Source: Cupriavidus sp. IDO
GTDB taxonomy: Bacteria; Pseudomonadota; Gammaproteobacteria; Burkholderiales; Burkholderiaceae
DNA length: 64,000 nucleotides
Direction: 5' to 3'
Assembly (NCBI RefSeq): GCF_000812465.1
Contig: NZ_JWMA01000174.1
Coordinates: forward strand, 37,028 to 101,027
A program made the position numbers and the translations under genes. Under the pieces are notes generated by a model. That model did no database searches, was not told the origin of the DNA, and saw nothing but the letters and a program-made list of their open reading frames with translations. Shown in pieces: positions 24,220 to 33,187 of this stretch (the stretch's first letter is position 1; each line of letters starts with the position of its first letter).

Positions 24220-25769
24220 CAAAGGTCGTGCCCCGCATAGCTGAGGTTGAAGGATTTGTTGATCAGCGGAAAGTCCGGCACGATGTTGCCAATGATGGCG
24301 TGTTCGAGCACCGGCCAGTTTTGCCACGAAGGGTCGTGGCAATGGCAGCGGAGGATGCGGCCGTCATCGGCGAGTTCGAGCGCGACGAGGACTTCGCCAC
24401 GCCAGCCCTCCACCCATCCTGCCCCGGTGGCGGCGCCGGCGGGCGCTTGCAGCGCGATTCGCGTGGCCCCGTCCGGCAAGCCTGCACAGATGGCACGGAT
24501 CAGTCGCAGCGACTCCAGCGCCTCATCGAACCGCACCGCCACGCGGGCAGCAACGTCGCCGCCGCGGTGCGTGACCAGTTTCACGGCGAGGCTATCGTAG
24601 GGCGGCCAGGCATGGTCGCAGCGCAGGTCCGCCGCTCGGCCGCTGGCACGCCCGGCGAGCCCGGTCAGCCCAAGCTGGGCGGCAAGCTGTGGCGAGACGC
24701 GGCCCGCCCCGAGAAAGCGGTCCTGCAGGCCCGCATGTTCGTCGTACACCGCACGCAGTACGCGGACTTCCCGCTCGATGTCGTCGCACTGCTTCCGCAA
24801 GCGCTCAAGCATGGCTGGCGTCAAGTCGTGCGCAACGCCGCCCGGTACTATGGCGTCCATCATCAGCCGGTGGCCGAAAGCCTCTCCTGACAGCCGCTGC
24901 CAGTCTTCGCGCAGGCGCGAGAATTGCGCCAGGCCGAAAGCCAGCCCCGCGTCGTTGCCCAGCGCCCCCAGGTCACCCAGGTGATTGGCCACTCGCTCAC
25001 GCTCGAGCATCAGGGCACGCAGCCAGTTTGCCCGCGGCGGGGGCGCGCAGTCCCAGGCAGACTCCAGCGCCATGCAATAGGCCCAGGCATAAGCCACGGT
25101 GGAATCGCCCGAGACCCGGCCGGCCAGCCGGTAGCCCTCGAGCGGCGCGAGCTCGGTGAAACGCCGCTCGATGCCCTTGTGTGTGTAGCCCAGGTGTTCT
25201 TCCAGCCGCAGCACCTTCTCGCCGACCACGGAAAAGCGGAAGTGGCCGGGTTCAATGATGCCGGCATGCACCGGGCCGACGGCGATCTCGTGTACCCCGT
25301 CGCCCTCCACGCGCACGAAAGGATAGTCGGCGGGCAGTGTGCCAGCCGTGGCCGCACCCACCTGTGCTCCGCTTGCCAGCGGTCGTGTCCCTGGCGACCA
25401 CAGGCCGTGGTCCAGCCAGGGGCGGGCATCGCGGCTGTCCTGCACGGCGATACCCACCAGGTCGGTCATGGCACGCTGCATGCGGCCTGCGCATGGGAAT
25501 ATGCTGGTCAGATCCGGCACAGACAGCGCGACGCCATCAAGCCGTAGTTCGAGCCATATCAGTCCCCGCGGCGTGGCGTACGTCACGCATGCCGCCAACG
25601 TACCGCCGATGGCACGCCGGTCGACGCCCCATAGCGCGACGAGGCGCCCGTCCGCGTCCGCCACCGCACGGGCCGTAGCGAACCAGCCGTCTTGCCCGAC
25701 CTGGCCATGCCAGACTGGCAGCGGCGCGGGCAGCCGGTCCAAAGCGAGGCTGAGATCTGACGGTGTCAT
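24219..25769 (-). CDS. hyfG: NuoCD/HyfG-type large subunit without nickel ligands
   Basis: 516 residues. An N-terminal NuoC-like part (about 1-150) is fused to a NuoD/hydrogenase large-subunit part, including GPVHAGIIEPGHFRFSVVGE and LEEHLGYTHKGIERRF. In NiFe hydrogenases an N-terminal and a C-terminal CxxC pair hold nickel. Here the first position reads GRVSGDSTVAYAWAYCMALE and the second HDPSWQNWPVLE; both cysteine pairs are gone. The protein is therefore not a hydrogenase by sequence but an energy-converting-hydrogenase-related (Ehr-type) subunit. ATG 25769 follows GGGAG by 8 bases; a TTG at 25784 is less likely. Confidence 0.88.
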   Translation of the reverse strand: MTPSDLSLALDRLPAPLPVWHGQVGQDGWFATARAVADADGRLVALWGVDRRAIGGTLAACVTYATPRGLIWLELRLDGVALSVPDLTSIFPCAGRMQRAMTDLVGIAVQDSRDARPWLDHGLWSPGTRPLASGAQVGAATAGTLPADYPFVRVEGDGVHEIAVGPVHAGIIEPGHFRFSVVGEKVLRLEEHLGYTHKGIERRFTELAPLEGYRLAGRVSGDSTVAYAWAYCMALESAWDCAPPPRANWLRALMLERERVANHLGDLGALGNDAGLAFGLAQFSRLREDWQRLSGEAFGHRLMMDAIVPGGVAHDLTPAMLERLRKQCDDIEREVRVLRAVYDEHAGLQDRFLGAGRVSPQLAAQLGLTGLAGRASGRAADLRCDHAWPPYDSLAVKLVTHRGGDVAARVAVRFDEALESLRLIRAICAGLPDGATRIALQAPAGAATGAGWVEGWRGEVLVALELADDGRILRCHCHDPSWQNWPVLEHAIIGNIVPDFPLINKSFNLSYAGHDL

Positions 25770-25773
25770 CGGT

Positions 25774-27228
25774 TCAGCTCCCAAGCATTGCGGCTGCCTG
25801 CCGGTACCAGGTGTTGAGATAGGGCGGAATATAGAGGCCCAGCATCAGCCCCAAAGCGAGGTGCGTGAACACCGGGACCAGCGCTGGCGGATGCGCCAGC
25901 GGCTTGAGCGTGGTGTCGCCGAACACCATCGGTTGCACCCGGCTGAACACAGCGGCGAATGCCAAGCCGAGTGCGATCAGCAGGAAGGGCGTGGCCCACG
26001 GCTGCTCGCGCATGGCGGTCGTGACGATCAGGAACTCGCTGGCGAAGACCCCGAACGGCGGCATGCCCAGGATGGCGAGCGCGCCTACCATCAGGCCCCA
26101 GCCGACTGTGGGGCTGACACGGATCAGCCCGCGGATGTCGTCCATGATTTGCGTGCCCGCTTTCTGCGTGGCGTGGCCGACGGCGAAGAAGATCGCCGAC
26201 TTGACCAGCGAATGCACCGTCATGTGCAACAGGCCGGCATAGCTGGCGATCGGTCCGCCCATGCCAAAGGCGAAGGTCATCATGCCCATGTGCTCGATGG
26301 ACGAATACGCGAACATGCGCTTGATGTCGCGCTGCCGGATCAGGAAGAAGACCGCCGCCACCACCGATACCAGGCCGAAGCCCATCATCAGATGGCCGGT
26401 GAGATGGTTGCCCAGTGCCGCATCGGTCAGCACCTTGCAGCGCAGCACGGCATAGAGCGCCACATTGAGCAGCAGCCCGGAGAGCACGGCGGACACCGGG
26501 GTCGGGCCCTCGGCGTGGGCGTCAGGCAGCCAGTTGTGCAGCGGGACCAGGCCGACCTTGGTGCCATAGCCGATAAACAGGAAGGCGAACGCCAGCGTGA
26601 TGATGTTGGGATCGAGCTGGTGCTTGACCGCGTCCAGATTGGTCCACAGCAACGCGCCACCCTCCGGGCCGATGACTTTCTCGGCGGCCATGTAGAGCAG
26701 CACCGTGCCAAACAGCGCCTGGGCAATCCCCACCCCGCACAGGATGAAGTACTTCCATGCCGCCTCGAGGCTGGCGGCGGTGCGGTAGACGCTGACCAGC
26801 AGCACCGTGGTCAGTGTGGCGGCTTCCATCGCAACCCAGACGATGCCCATATTGTTGGTCGTCAGCGCCAGCAGCATGGTGAAGGTGAAGAGCTGGTACA
26901 TGCTGTGGTACAGGCGCAGCCGCGGCGGCGTCATCTTGCCGTGGTCGTGCTCCACCCGCATGTACGGTCGCGAAAAGATCGAGGTGGTCAGGCCCACGAA
27001 CGCAGTCAGCGCAACGAGAAAGGCGTTCAGCGGATCGATGTAGAACTCGCGCCCCCATGCCAGCATGGGGCCATTGGCGACGATCTGCGCCGTCAGCACG
27101 CAGGCGGCGAGGAAAGTGCCCAGGCTGAAGGCGACATTGATGTCGCGCGCGTGCTCGCGATGCCCCGTCAGCGCCAGCGCCAGCCCGCCGGCGAGCGGGG
27201 TTGCGAGCAACATGGCCAAGGCAATCAA
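25774..27228 (-). CDS. hyfF: HyfF-type proton-pumping membrane subunit (NuoL/M/N family)
   Basis: 484 residues, about 14 hydrophobic helices. The antiporter-like core shows EAATLTTVLLVSVYRTAASLE (key glutamate in helix 5), the lysine helices GYGTKVGLVPLHNWLPDAH and SAVLSGLLLNVALYAVL, and AYSSIEHMGMMTFAFG. These are the charged residues used for ion translocation. The start is a TTG at 27228 preceded by GGAGGACTGAG, one base after the hyfE stop; the next ATG (27213) would cut the first helix. One of two antiporter-like subunits in the operon. Confidence 0.9.
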   Translation of the reverse strand: MIALAMLLATPLAGGLALALTGHREHARDINVAFSLGTFLAACVLTAQIVANGPMLAWGREFYIDPLNAFLVALTAFVGLTTSIFSRPYMRVEHDHGKMTPPRLRLYHSMYQLFTFTMLLALTTNNMGIVWVAMEAATLTTVLLVSVYRTAASLEAAWKYFILCGVGIAQALFGTVLLYMAAEKVIGPEGGALLWTNLDAVKHQLDPNIITLAFAFLFIGYGTKVGLVPLHNWLPDAHAEGPTPVSAVLSGLLLNVALYAVLRCKVLTDAALGNHLTGHLMMGFGLVSVVAAVFFLIRQRDIKRMFAYSSIEHMGMMTFAFGMGGPIASYAGLLHMTVHSLVKSAIFFAVGHATQKAGTQIMDDIRGLIRVSPTVGWGLMVGALAILGMPPFGVFASEFLIVTTAMREQPWATPFLLIALGLAFAAVFSRVQPMVFGDTTLKPLAHPPALVPVFTHLALGLMLGLYIPPYLNTWYRQAAAMLGS

Positions 27229-27229
27229 C

Positions 27230-27889
27230 TCAGTCCTCCTTCAGCTTCTCAAGGTGACGGATGTCCAGGCTGTCGAACTGCTCGCGGATCTGGAACATGA
27301 ACACACCCAGGATCAGCACGCCGATCAGCACATCCAGCGCGATGCCCAGCTCGACCACCATCGGCATGCCATATGTCGCGGCGGTGGCTGCAAAGAAGAG
27401 GCCGTTCTCCATTGCCAGGAAACCGATGACCTGTGGCACCGCCTTCGAGCGCGTGATCATCATCAGGAAGGACAACAGCACGCAGGCCAGCGCGATGCCC
27501 AGCGTGCCGCTTGCCAGCTTCAGCGACAGCCGCGAGATTGGCATGGTGAGATTGAAGGCGAAGATCACCACCAGGATGCCGATCAGCATGGTGGTGGGAA
27601 TGTTGATCAGCGTCTCGACGTCCCGGCGGATCTGGAGACGATCGATAACGCGGTGCAGCAGATAGGGGATGAGCAACACCTTGAGTATCAGGGTCAGGCC
27701 GGCAGACAGGTAAAGGTGCGGCTGGCCCGTCACGTAGCCCACAACGGCGGTGGCTAACGCCAGGGTCGCGCCCTGCAGCGTAAACAAGTTGATCAGCGAA
27801 AGGATCCGTCGCTGCGAGATCATGGCGAAGGCGAGGATCAGCAGCACCGCGCCGAGCAGGTTGACGAACTGGGTAAGGAGCGCAGTCAT
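27230..27889 (-). CDS. hyfE: HyfE-type membrane subunit (NuoK-related)
   Basis: 219 residues with about seven hydrophobic helices, normal for HyfE of hydrogenase 4 (longer than NuoK). The NuoK-like half is C-terminal: RSKAVPQVIGFLAMENGLFF then ELGIALDVLIGVLILGVFMF, each with a conserved acidic residue within the membrane. It links the antiporter-like subunits to the NuoH-like subunit. It lies 11 bases after hyfC and one base before the hyfF TTG. Confidence 0.88.
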   Translation of the reverse strand: MTALLTQFVNLLGAVLLILAFAMISQRRILSLINLFTLQGATLALATAVVGYVTGQPHLYLSAGLTLILKVLLIPYLLHRVIDRLQIRRDVETLINIPTTMLIGILVVIFAFNLTMPISRLSLKLASGTLGIALACVLLSFLMMITRSKAVPQVIGFLAMENGLFFAATAATYGMPMVVELGIALDVLIGVLILGVFMFQIREQFDSLDIRHLEKLKED

Positions 27890-27900
27890 TGTTCTGTTCG

Positions 27901-28848
27901 TCAGTGAGCCAGCAGCAGGTGGACCAGCATGCCGATCACCGCCAGCAGAAAGGCGGTGGCCAGGAACTCCGGCACGCGGAAGATGCGCATCTTGGCGCTC
28001 GCCGTCTCCAGCGCCGCGAGCAGGATTCCACCCACGATGAGTTTGAACAGCAGCGCGGGCAGCGCCAGCAGCATGGCCAGGGGAGCTTGCGCTTCAGCGA
28101 TTCCCCACGGAAAGAACAGCGCCAGGCCGATGCAGGAATAGGCAAACAGCTTCAGGCTTGCCGCCCACTCGAGGAGCGCCAGATGCCGGCCCGAGTATTC
28201 CAGGATCAGCGCCTCGTGGATCATCGTCAACTCAAGGTGGGTGGCGGGATTGTCGACCGGTATACGGGCGTTCTCCGCCAGCGATACCATGGTGAACGCA
28301 ACGCCTGCAAAGGCCAGGCCCGGGTAGATGGCCAGGTCGCGGTGAGCAATCGTTTCGACAATGGTGGTGAGCGAGGTCGATTTGGAGACCAGCGAGGCGG
28401 AGAACAGCACCATCAGCAGCGCCGGTTCCGCCAGGAAGCCGATCAGCATCTCGCGCCGCGCACCCAGGGTTCCGAATGCGGTGCCGACGTCCATCGCGGC
28501 CAGCGAGATAAAGACCCGCGCCAGCGCGAACAGGCCGACCAGGGCGATCGCGTCGGCGGCCGGTGCCAGTGGCAGATCGGTGGAAACGGTAGGGATGATC
28601 GAGCAGGCGAGCGCCATGCAGCCGAACACTACGTAAGGCGTGGCGCGGAACAGCGGCGAAGCATTGTCTGCGACCACCGATTCCTTGTTGAACAGCTTGT
28701 GCAGCATTCGATATGGCTGCCAGACGCTGGGCGCCGATTTGTTCTGCAGCCAGGCCCGCCACTGATTGACCCATCCGGCCAGCAACGGCGCCAGCGTGAT
28801 CGAGATCACGATCTCGAATAGCTGTGACAGGGCCCCGGTCAGGTTCAT
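27901..28848 (-). CDS. hyfC: HyfC-type membrane subunit (NuoH-related)
   Basis: 315 residues, about eight hydrophobic helices. NuoH/HyfC signatures include PLLAGWVNQWRAWLQNKSAPSV near the N-terminus (the short RGPN-like loop here RAWLQNK), ENARIPVDNPATHLELTMIH in the middle (acidic quinone-site-like loop) and EAL-type helix LILEYSGRHLALLEW. This subunit connects the soluble arm to the ion-translocating arm. Seven bases separate it from hyfB. Confidence 0.9.
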   Translation of the reverse strand: MNLTGALSQLFEIVISITLAPLLAGWVNQWRAWLQNKSAPSVWQPYRMLHKLFNKESVVADNASPLFRATPYVVFGCMALACSIIPTVSTDLPLAPAADAIALVGLFALARVFISLAAMDVGTAFGTLGARREMLIGFLAEPALLMVLFSASLVSKSTSLTTIVETIAHRDLAIYPGLAFAGVAFTMVSLAENARIPVDNPATHLELTMIHEALILEYSGRHLALLEWAASLKLFAYSCIGLALFFPWGIAEAQAPLAMLLALPALLFKLIVGGILLAALETASAKMRIFRVPEFLATAFLLAVIGMLVHLLLAH

Positions 28849-28855
28849 GCAACCC

Positions 28856-30880
28856 TCATCGCATCACGGCCAGCAGCGTGGCGGCCAGGGTCAGGAAACT
28901 GTACAGCAGGTATGCCGAGATGCGTCCCTGCTGCATCAGGCCGATCAGCCGGGCCAGATATGACGCCAGATCGATCACCGGGACATACAGCCAGCGCCAG
29001 AAGTGGTCCGCAACCGTGACACGGTAGCGCGGCAGTTCATCGAAAGGCGTCGGCAGGTCACGGTGCATCAGGAAAAACGGCTCGAAGATCTGGCGGATCG
29101 GCTGACCAAAACCCTCGGCAGTGTCCTGCATGCGTGCGGTGCCCCATGGGAAGCCGCAGGCCCAGGGCGGGCTGCGGCGAAGCCGGCCGTGATAAAAGCG
29201 GCGCACCAGCAGATAGGCGAGGGCAAAGCTGGCCAGAATGCCCAACAGGAAAATGACCGGCCCATAGCTGGCCTGAGCCAGGCCATTGGGCGCCAGCAGC
29301 CAGCCGCTGGCCGCGGTTCGTGCGCCGAGTCCGCTAGCCACCAGCTGCTGCGTCACCGGATCGATCAGTTGGACGAATTGGGTCGGCAGCAGGCCAAGCG
29401 CGAGGCAGCCCAGTGCCAGCCAGAGCATGCCCGCGCGTTCCCAGCGGCCGGCGTCGTGCGCGTGGGCCAGCCTGGGCTCGCGCGGCTGGCCGAGGAAGAT
29501 CACGCCGAAGAACTTGACCATGGTGTAGCCAGCCAGGGCCGCCACCAGCGCGATCAATGCTGCGACCACCGGGATCAGCATGGTCAGTATCGGCTCGGGA
29601 AGACCCGGCGTGAACAGGAAGCTTTGCAGCAGCAGCCACTCCGAGACGAAACCGCCGAGCGGAGGCAGCCCCGCGCTGGCCAGCACGCCCAGCAGCGTCA
29701 GCCAGCCTACCCAAGGCATATAGCGAATCAATCCGCCCAGCTTACCGAGGCTTCTCTCCTCGGTGGCATGCAGCACGCTCCCGGTTCCCAGAAAGAGCAG
29801 GCTCTTGAAGAAGGCATGGCTGGCGACGTGGTAGAGCGCGGCCGTCAGGGCCAGGGCGGCCATTGGCTTCATACCGTAGGCCGAAAACAGGAGCGTCAGG
29901 CCCATGGCAACGAAGAGCAGGCCCATGTTCTCGATCGACGAATAGGCCAGAAGCCGCTTCATATCGGTCTGTACCGCGGCGAAGACCACGCCGAACAGCG
30001 CGGTGGCCAGTCCAATGGCCAGCAGCAATGCGCCCCACCACCACAGACGCACCTGCAGCAAGTCGAAGGACACGCGCAGCAGGCCGTAGATCGCCGTGTT
30101 GAGCATGACGCCGCTCATCATTGCCGATACCGGCGAGGGCGCTGCCGGATGTGCTTCCGGCAGCCAGATGTGCAGAGGCAGGACGCCTGCCTTGGCGCCG
30201 AACCCGAACAGTGCGAGCAGGAAACCGACAGAGGCCCAGACCGGCGTCAGCGCCTGCACGCGCATGTTGGCAAACGTATAGTCGCCAGTATTGGCCTGCA
30301 GCACACCAAAGCACAGCAGTATCGCGATCGCCCCGATGCGCGCCATCGTGATGTAGAGATAGCCGGCGGCGCGCACTTCGGCAATTCGGTGGTTCGCGGT
30401 CACGAGGAAGAACGACGACAACGCCATGGTTTCCCACATCACCATGAACGAGTAGGCGTCGTCTGCCAGGATCACCCCGGCCATGCTGGCGAGGAACAGG
30501 TGGTACTCAAGACAGAGCAGGCCCGGCGGCGTGCCTTCCCCCTTGCGGAAGTAGCCTGCCGCAAACGCCGAGATGCCGGCCGCCGCCCCTCCCATTACCA
30601 TCAGGAAGTAGGCGGACAGGCTATCGAGCCGGAGGTGGAACGGCAGCGCGGGCAGGCCAATGGGCAGCACGGCAGCCTCAGGCGTGCCAAACACAGCGTG
30701 GAGCGCCAGGCCGAACAGCGCCAGCCCCAACAATCCACCAATCGGGAACAGTACGCGGGATACCAGGGCGAGCCGATGCAGCGCCAGCACACCTGCCACG
30801 CCGACAAGCAGCCAGGCCCCGACCACCACAAGCATCCAGTCGAGATGGAGCCATTGCGTGAGAGGGGGCACGCTGCTCAT
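28856..30880 (-). CDS. hyfB: HyfB-type proton-pumping membrane subunit (NuoL family)
   Basis: 674 residues, about 16 hydrophobic helices, the size of HyfB of hydrogenase 4. Antiporter signatures: MVMWETMALSSFFLVTANHR (helix 5 glutamate), GFGAKAGVLPLHIWLPEAHP (lysine helix), SAMMSGVMLNTAIYGLLRV, AYSSIENMGLLFVAMG and a later lysine-bearing helix KFFGVIFLG. The C-terminal cytoplasmic part with PWACGFPWGTARMQDTAEGF is typical of HyfB/HycC rather than NuoL. First membrane gene of the operon, three bases after the RHH regulator stop. Confidence 0.92.
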   Translation of the reverse strand: MSSVPPLTQWLHLDWMLVVVGAWLLVGVAGVLALHRLALVSRVLFPIGGLLGLALFGLALHAVFGTPEAAVLPIGLPALPFHLRLDSLSAYFLMVMGGAAAGISAFAAGYFRKGEGTPPGLLCLEYHLFLASMAGVILADDAYSFMVMWETMALSSFFLVTANHRIAEVRAAGYLYITMARIGAIAILLCFGVLQANTGDYTFANMRVQALTPVWASVGFLLALFGFGAKAGVLPLHIWLPEAHPAAPSPVSAMMSGVMLNTAIYGLLRVSFDLLQVRLWWWGALLLAIGLATALFGVVFAAVQTDMKRLLAYSSIENMGLLFVAMGLTLLFSAYGMKPMAALALTAALYHVASHAFFKSLLFLGTGSVLHATEERSLGKLGGLIRYMPWVGWLTLLGVLASAGLPPLGGFVSEWLLLQSFLFTPGLPEPILTMLIPVVAALIALVAALAGYTMVKFFGVIFLGQPREPRLAHAHDAGRWERAGMLWLALGCLALGLLPTQFVQLIDPVTQQLVASGLGARTAASGWLLAPNGLAQASYGPVIFLLGILASFALAYLLVRRFYHGRLRRSPPWACGFPWGTARMQDTAEGFGQPIRQIFEPFFLMHRDLPTPFDELPRYRVTVADHFWRWLYVPVIDLASYLARLIGLMQQGRISAYLLYSFLTLAATLLAVMR

Positions 30881-30883
30881 GGA

Positions 30884-31159
30884 TCAGGCTCCACGACGGG
30901 TCGCACGGCGCCTTGTGGGAGGTGCCGCGTCGCGCCGCGACGACGCCTCCACCGGTGGCCTCTCGTTGCCAATGGCTTCCGCTTTGTCCGTATCCACGCC
31001 GCTGGGGACATATTGGACGCCATGCTGGGCCAGGTAGTCGCGGATAAGGCGTCGAATTACCTGCGAGGCGGTCAGATCCTGCTGTGCGCAAAGGCGCTCG
31101 AAGGCAGCCTTCTTGTTGGGATCGATGAGTAGCGTAAGCCGGGCGGTCTTTTGCTCCAT
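30884..31159 (-). CDS. Ribbon-helix-helix DNA-binding protein, copy 2, operon leader
   Basis: 91 residues. The first 45 are a ribbon-helix-helix (KTARLTLLIDPNKKAAFERL, TASQVIRRLIRDYLAQH) clearly homologous to the protein at 23401-23604. The tail of about 45 residues is basic and proline-rich, ending RRDAAPPTRRRATRRGA, and may add nonspecific DNA contact. Only three bases separate its stop from hyfB, so it is the first gene of the hyf-type operon and probably regulates it through the repeats just upstream. Confidence 0.82.
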   Translation of the reverse strand: MEQKTARLTLLIDPNKKAAFERLCAQQDLTASQVIRRLIRDYLAQHGVQYVPSGVDTDKAEAIGNERPPVEASSRRDAAPPTRRRATRRGA

Positions 31160-31482
31160 GGGAGCCTCAACATGGCAATACGATGATTACATGAATCACA
31201 TCATAGATGATGGCCATGCGAATCCAAAGGCCTAGACGCCACTATTCCTTGACCACCGATTCACGGCGGGTCCGACCGACGCTCGCGTGACTTATGCCGG
31301 GGTGCCAGCCTCGAAGCTGCGCTCGCTGGCCAGCCAGGCCATGAGCCTGGACGCCGCCAACCTCCGGGGTATCCTTCCCAAGAAGCGCTATATGCCGACG
31401 AGAACTTTGCAGGATCGTGTTGTTGACGGAATATCGGCAAAGGCGAAAGATCGCAAAGCTGACATGCCTCCCGACAATCACA
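31160..31482. other. Gene-free stretch between hyf operon and exported protein
   Basis: About 320 bases between divergent genes. The left 50 bases hold the inverted repeats described for the hyf-type operon. The rest shows short open frames on the plus strand without ribosome sites and no structure I can name. A promoter for the gene at 31483 is presumably here but no good -35/-10 pair stands out. Confidence 0.4.
31184..31211. promoter_or_regulatory. Paired inverted repeats upstream of the hyf-type operon
   Basis: TGATT-N5-AATCA at 31184-31198 and ATCAT-AG-ATGAT at 31200-31211, both built from the same ATGAT/ATCAT element, 25-52 bases before the RHH gene start. They are candidate binding sites for the ribbon-helix-helix protein. 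They differ from the TATAATG repeats before the other RHH gene, so the two paralogues may recognise different sites. Confidence 0.5.
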
Positions 31483-32469
31483 ATGACTTGCATGCATGCG
31501 AAGCGGCTTATCCCGGCCCTGTGCCTTGGCCTGCTTTCCCTGTCGACTTGCGCGGAGCGGCTTGCCGTCAGCATCGAGAACCTCAGCACGCCAGGCACGT
31601 GTGCGGAAGAGGACAATGTTTCATTCGCCTTTTCCGCTGCCGCAATTGGGAAGTTCCGGATCCAGGCATTGCATCCCGCTTATGTCAGCGCAGTCCGCAC
31701 GGATCGCTCAGCGCCTGATTTCTCCGGGTGCAACTTCGGCGAAGCACCCCACCCAACCGATCCGCACCATGGTTTTGCGCCTCGCACGACCAGCCTTTAT
31801 GACGGCGAACACATTGCCATTGTCGGCATCACGTTTGCGAGTTTCTGGCGGCCGCATCGGGTGCCTGTCACGGTTGCCGGCCGGCCGGATGCCGGCTTTC
31901 ATCTGATCCAGGTGTTCCACAAGTCTGGCCGCACGCGCACTGAGGTCCTGGTCCTCTATCCCGCCGATGGCTACTGGCGCGCGAAACCGTTGCCGGCTCG
32001 CCACTTGGGTAGCAATACGTATGGCTCCTCTTTCCTGTTGGGGCCGATAGAGCGGGATGGGCGCCCAGTCGTAAATATTGCGCGGATCGAGATCGAGCCG
32101 GAGCCCATATCCATCAGGCTGCATTTCACGCGCGGAGGTCAGGCCAAGGTCACGATCACGGCAACCAGCGATATAGGCACCGCACTCAATGTTGAGTTCC
32201 TGCCGGCCTACGACGGCAAGCGACCTTTCGCGATGCTGCGCTCGATGTATGTTGCCGACGACAATGCGGACACGAGCGAGGCCACCTGGTGGACCGAGCC
32301 GGCGGCTGAAGCCTGCAGGAAGCCCGTGATGGCCGTCTCCTCAATGCACGCGACCGCTGTGCGATTCGGCCGGTCCGTTTGGTCGCGCCACAACACCAGC
32401 GCGCCCGACCTGATGTTCGACGCCTTCGAGTCGCCTGCCGCAAAGCTCCCGGGGCGAAAACACAACTAG
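31483..32469 (+). CDS. Exported protein of unknown function
   Basis: About 328 residues. A hydrophobic N-terminal stretch (MHAKRLIPALCLGLLSLSTC, cleavage near TCA) looks like a signal peptide. The rest is beta-rich without recognised domains; segments such as LYDGEHIAIVGITFASFWRP and HFTRGGQAKVTITATSD are typical of exported beta-sandwich proteins. The start is uncertain (ATG 31483 or 31492, or a GTG at 31417), none with a good ribosome site. It stands alone between the hyf-type operon and a small membrane-protein gene. I do not recognise the family. Confidence 0.6.
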   Translation: MTCMHAKRLIPALCLGLLSLSTCAERLAVSIENLSTPGTCAEEDNVSFAFSAAAIGKFRIQALHPAYVSAVRTDRSAPDFSGCNFGEAPHPTDPHHGFAPRTTSLYDGEHIAIVGITFASFWRPHRVPVTVAGRPDAGFHLIQVFHKSGRTRTEVLVLYPADGYWRAKPLPARHLGSNTYGSSFLLGPIERDGRPVVNIARIEIEPEPISIRLHFTRGGQAKVTITATSDIGTALNVEFLPAYDGKRPFAMLRSMYVADDNADTSEATWWTEPAAEACRKPVMAVSSMHATAVRFGRSVWSRHNTSAPDLMFDAFESPAAKLPGRKHN

Positions 32470-32665
32470 CAGTGATGTGAAAAGTGATGCGCCGTGCCAC
32501 TGGCTAATCATGGAATGTCGATCCTCCGCCACGCGGAAGCCCTGTTATTCCGGACAGGGCACACCCGGCTCGGTGGCCGACGATCACCCGGTTGCACCAG
32601 GTTGCACATTTCCTAAAATGTCCATCGGAAGCGGCCCAATCAGGCCGCAACTACAGGAGGGCACT

Positions 32666-33187
32666 ATGGAACTTCATATGCATTCGCACCACTTCACGCG
32701 TCGAATGCCCGACTGGCGTGCCGCCGCAATCGCCGGCTTCTCCGCCGGGGTCGTCTTTCTGGTCATCGAAATGGTTGCCCTGTGGATGATGGGCGAAAAT
32801 CCCCTCGGACCGCCGCGGATGATCGCTGCCATTGTCATGGGTCCCGACGTGCTGTCACAGGCTGGGACTGGCGCTGGCGTCATGCTGGCGGCACTGATTA
32901 TTCACTTCGTGCTGTCGATCGTGTTCGGACTGATCCTGGCAGTCATCATGGCGCCGTTCAGCTTTGATTCGAGCGTTGGCATGGCGTCCCTGGCAGGGGC
33001 GGTATTCGGCGTTGCGGTGTACCTGATTAACTTCTATGGCATGACCCGGGTCTTCCCTTGGTTTGCCGAGGCGCGCGGCGGTGTGAGTTTTCTGGCGCAC
33101 GTGGTATTTGGCCTGGTAGCCGCCGATGCTTATCTGAAACTTGAGAGAAAGGAAGCTGGTGCAAGCGAGGCGGACCTCACGGGATGA
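32666..33187 (+). CDS. Four-helix integral membrane protein of unknown function
   Basis: 173 residues; a histidine-rich start (MELHMHSHHFTRRMPDWR) is followed by four hydrophobic helices at about 20-45, 65-100, 105-130 and 140-160. ATG 32666 is fixed by a perfect AGGAGG five bases upstream. Similar small membrane proteins are frequent in Burkholderiaceae but have no known role. The gene is monocistronic by spacing, 196 bases after the previous gene. Confidence 0.7.
   Translation: MELHMHSHHFTRRMPDWRAAAIAGFSAGVVFLVIEMVALWMMGENPLGPPRMIAAIVMGPDVLSQAGTGAGVMLAALIIHFVLSIVFGLILAVIMAPFSFDSSVGMASLAGAVFGVAVYLINFYGMTRVFPWFAEARGGVSFLAHVVFGLVAADAYLKLERKEAGASEADLTG

Noticed and set aside
24219..25769. Annotation of HyfG as a NiFe hydrogenase catalytic subunit
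   Set aside because: Both cysteine pairs needed for nickel are replaced, so catalytic hydrogen metabolism is not supported.
25339..27300. A 653-codon plus-strand open frame opposite hyfF and hyfG
   Set aside because: Same reason: antisense to two well-supported genes with full membrane and cluster motifs; no ribosome site or domain.
29003..31132. A 709-codon open frame on the plus strand, opposite hyfB
   Set aside because: It runs antisense across hyfB, its composition is dominated by Arg, Gln, His and Gly as expected from the reverse complement of a GC-rich membrane protein gene, and no domain is recognisable.
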